54,636 bases of DNA. It comes from an actinobacterium SCGC AAA027-J17. Lineage in GTDB: Bacteria > Actinomycetota > Actinomycetes > Nanopelagicales > Nanopelagicaceae. The position numbers and the translations under genes are program-made. Location: NCBI GenBank assembly GCA_000383815.1, contig KB912765.1:25828-80463 (forward strand). The letters run 5' to 3'. The notes under the pieces are model-generated. The model worked only from the letters and a program-made list of their open reading frames with translations. It was not told the DNA's origin and did not search any database. Of this stretch, positions 52,778-54,636 are shown piece by piece (within the stretch, counting starts at the first letter, position 1; every line of letters starts with the position of its first letter).

Positions 52778-54153
52778 TTACTCACCCCATTCAGTTTGTC
52801 TTTGATCAAAATTGCTAACTCTTCAAACCTTTCAGATCGTGAGGCTTTTAACAAAATCACATCCCCAACCGAAACATTATTGACTAACTCTAAAACAGCC
52901 TGGGCATTTAAACAGTTATGTTGCTGCATATTTTCAGTAAAAGATTGATTCCCATCATCCTGATAGAGGTTGGTAGCAACTGCGACTAAGTGATCAACTC
53001 CAGCCTCTCGCGAGTACGAGGTCACGCCTTGATGCCCCTGCACCTCAAGAGCTCCCAATTCATGCATTTTTCCAAGAATTGCCCAGCTAGATCCGCCACT
53101 TTCCTGAGTTAGAAGCGTGAGAGTTTTTAGAGCCGCTTGCATGCTCTCTGGATTTGCATTGTAATAATCATGAATGATCTGCACGCCATTTACCTCTTCA
53201 ATTTGCATGCGCCATTTACTATCTAAGGTTGCAGTAATTAACCCCTCGGCAATAACTTCATTTGACACTCCTAGTGCATGTGCTGCAGCAGCTGCTGCTA
53301 ATGCATTTGGAATCTGATGTTCACCTAATACCTGCAAGCTAACTGCTGTTCTACCAGTTGGAGTTACCAAATCAAAGTGAGCAAATCCGCCATGGATCTC
53401 AACATCTGCTGCTCTAACTGCTTGATTTTCACCGAACAAAATCTTTTCTAACTCTAAGGAATCTGCCATCTTTGGGGTATAGCTGTCATAGGTGCCTAAA
53501 ACGGCCGTTGATTTTGCAGGCAAATTAGTGATCAACTCGGATTTGGTTTTAGCAATTGCTGCCACTGAACCAAATTCACCTAGATGCGCAGTACCTACAA
53601 CTAAGACCACGCCGACATTAGGTTTTGCAACTTTGGTCAGTCGAGCGATATCACCCATGTGGCGTGCTCCCATTTCCAAAACACAGTACTTGGTAGTTTC
53701 GTTAGATCGCAGCAAAGTTAATGGCACTCCGATATCAGTATTAAAATTTCCATCAGTTGCAATTGTTTGGCCATTTAGGGTTAAAATCGAATTTAAAAAC
53801 TCTTTAGTGGTAGTCTTCCCTTGGGAGCCAGTGATTCCTACAACCTTAAGGTCTGACAACTTGACTCGAAGGTAAATGGCTAGATCAGTTAAAGCTTGAC
53901 CTACATCAGCTACTAAAATATGAGGAGCGGAAACACTCTTACTCACCAAGGCAAATTTAGCGCCAAGTTCAATCGCCTCTTTCACATAATCATGACCATC
54001 AACTTGTGATCCAACAAAAGCGACAAAGAAATTATCTTTACTTGCTTTTTTTGAGTTAATAACAGGTGATTGGTTGATTATCATCTGCGAATCAATCTCA
54101 TGTAATGATCCAGAGACTACCTTTGCAAACTCACCAGCAGAGATTTTTATCAT
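52774..54153 (-). CDS. murF: UDP-MurNAc-tripeptide:D-Ala-D-Ala ligase
   Basis: 459 residues with ATP loop GITGSQGKTTTKE at 106-118, VLEMGARHMGDI in the central domain and YNANPESMQAAL in the C-terminal part. It adds D-Ala-D-Ala. Its start overlaps the murE stop by one base (TAATG), showing that the murE 3' part is in its normal place relative to murF. Confidence 0.97.
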   Translation of the reverse strand: MIKISAGEFAKVVSGSLHEIDSQMIINQSPVINSKKASKDNFFVAFVGSQVDGHDYVKEAIELGAKFALVSKSVSAPHILVADVGQALTDLAIYLRVKLSDLKVVGITGSQGKTTTKEFLNSILTLNGQTIATDGNFNTDIGVPLTLLRSNETTKYCVLEMGARHMGDIARLTKVAKPNVGVVLVVGTAHLGEFGSVAAIAKTKSELITNLPAKSTAVLGTYDSYTPKMADSLELEKILFGENQAVRAADVEIHGGFAHFDLVTPTGRTAVSLQVLGEHQIPNALAAAAAAHALGVSNEVIAEGLITATLDSKWRMQIEEVNGVQIIHDYYNANPESMQAALKTLTLLTQESGGSSWAILGKMHELGALEVQGHQGVTSYSREAGVDHLVAVATNLYQDDGNQSFTENMQQHNCLNAQAVLELVNNVSVGDVILLKASRSERFEELAILIKDKLNGVSK

Positions 54154-54636
54154 TAAACAACCAGCCTTTTAATTGATTCTGCTAACTCAGCCCGATCATC
54201 AAATGGTGTTATAACTCCATTTATCTCCTGCCCAACCTCATGACCTTTACCCATTAGCAAAATTACATCTGCTGGTTTAGCCATTTTCACTGCCAAATCA
54301 ATTGCTTGCTTTCGATCTGCTTCGATTACTCCAGCATCCTTTAATTGCAACCCTTCAGTCATCTGTTGCAAAATAACCGCTGCCGATTCACTTCGAGGAT
54401 TATCACTAGTAAATACTGCAAAATCACATCCTGCCAATAGCGCCTTACCCATCAAGGCTCGTTTGCTGCTATCTCGATCCCCACCGCATCCTAAAATGCC
54501 AATTAGCCTGCCGGTGGTAAAAGTTTTTACAGAAGCGATTGCTCTTTCTACCGCATCGGGTGTGTGTGCGTAATCAACTAACGCAGTGAACTTTTGGCCA
54601 GCAGATACAGACTCCAATCTGCCTGGCACACTTTTT
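54153..54636 (-). CDS. murE: MurE, 3' part (runs off window end)
   Basis: The last 161 residues of MurE. It starts inside the 108-base repeat and then continues TFTTGRLIGILGCGGDRD, the meso-diaminopimelate-binding DNPR motif (TSDNPRSE) and GKGHEVGQEI. DNPR indicates that the third peptide residue is meso-diaminopimelate. Joining this at base 54528 to the 5' part ending at 11229 gives 489 in-frame codons including the stop, the normal MurE length. Confidence 0.95.
   Translation of the reverse strand, partial: KSVPGRLESVSAGQKFTALVDYAHTPDAVERAIASVKTFTTGRLIGILGCGGDRDSSKRALMGKALLAGCDFAVFTSDNPRSESAAVILQQMTEGLQLKDAGVIEADRKQAIDLAVKMAKPADVILLMGKGHEVGQEINGVITPFDDRAELAESIKRLVV
54529..54636 (-). repeat. 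108-base inverted repeat copy 2 (window end, within murE)
   Basis: Exact reverse complement of 11122-11229. It ends flush with the last base of the window, as an assembly overlap would. Confidence 0.97.

Noticed and set aside
1-54636. CRISPR arrays, insertion sequences, integrases, toxin-antitoxin or defence genes
   Set aside because: No tandem spaced repeats, transposase-like frames or defence-gene motifs were found; gene content is nearly all conserved core genes.

Overview
The window reads as a chromosomal segment of a streamlined, low-GC actinobacterium, most like the freshwater Nanopelagicales (acI) type. The placement rests on four things: actinobacterial gene order (DUF3040-mraZ-rsmH, sepF-yggT, trp genes-lgt-gltBD-pyk-pdtaR-polA-rpsA-coaE), an ANTAR regulator of the PdtaR type, PriA-type isomerase, and extremely short intergenic gaps with many predicted leaderless mRNAs. 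No stretch above 300 bases lacks a gene. I see no mobile element, prophage, CRISPR array or rRNA; there is one tRNA.

Layout. 1-1831 (minus): a carotenoid operon (alpha/beta hydrolase, CrtA-like oxygenase, and a CruF/DUF422 protein running off the edge). 1852-4494: rhodanese, arsenate reductase, aquaporin, TauE/SafE permease and DoxX, a small arsenic/sulfur redox island. 4643-6217 (plus): dinB and DUF3040. 6380-11229 (plus): the start of the division and cell-wall (dcw) cluster, mraZ-rsmH-ftsL-ftsI-murE (5' part), with phased MraZ boxes upstream of mraZ and a large structured RNA between mraZ and rsmH. 11230-19569: coaE (cut), rpsA, an MFS transporter, polA, a thioesterase, pdtaR, a tRNA and pyk. 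19580-33548 (minus): gltD, gltB, a VIT-family transporter, lgt, DsbA-like and MauE-like proteins, trpA, trpB, trpC, a 51-residue Trp-associated membrane protein, trpE and priA. 33556-39313 (minus): dnaE, an RluA-type pseudouridine synthase, lspA and a DksA/TraR protein. ileS is on plus (39432-42572). 42569-54636 (minus): yggT, sepF, yggS, pgeF, ftsZ, ftsQ, murC, murG, ftsW, murD, mraY, murF and the 3' part of murE.

The most important structural fact is that murE is cut in two. Its 5' part ends at 11229 in plus orientation, and its 3' part lies at the far end of the window in minus orientation. The last 108 bases of the window are the exact reverse complement of 11122-11229. Joining the parts at this overlap restores one in-frame MurE of about 488 residues and makes the whole dcw cluster colinear. 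The same junction cuts coaE. So 11230-54636 is inverted relative to 1-11229, either by a chimeric assembly/amplification join or by a real rearrangement. Gene content is reliable; relative orientation of the two blocks is not.

The genes are mostly housekeeping: peptidoglycan precursor synthesis and septation (dcw), replication and repair (dnaE, polA, dinB), lipoprotein maturation (lgt, lspA), glutamate and tryptophan synthesis, and translation (rpsA, ileS, tRNA). The less ordinary signals are regulatory. A repeated promoter design places a TANNNT -10 hexamer 6-7 bases before the start codon; in three cases the stop codon of the upstream gene is its first half. A short-variable-loop tRNA with a leucine anticodon ends one base before the pdtaR start codon. 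PriA carries altered substrate-contact residues in the trp cluster. Finally, divIVA is absent from its usual place and ileS is flipped there.
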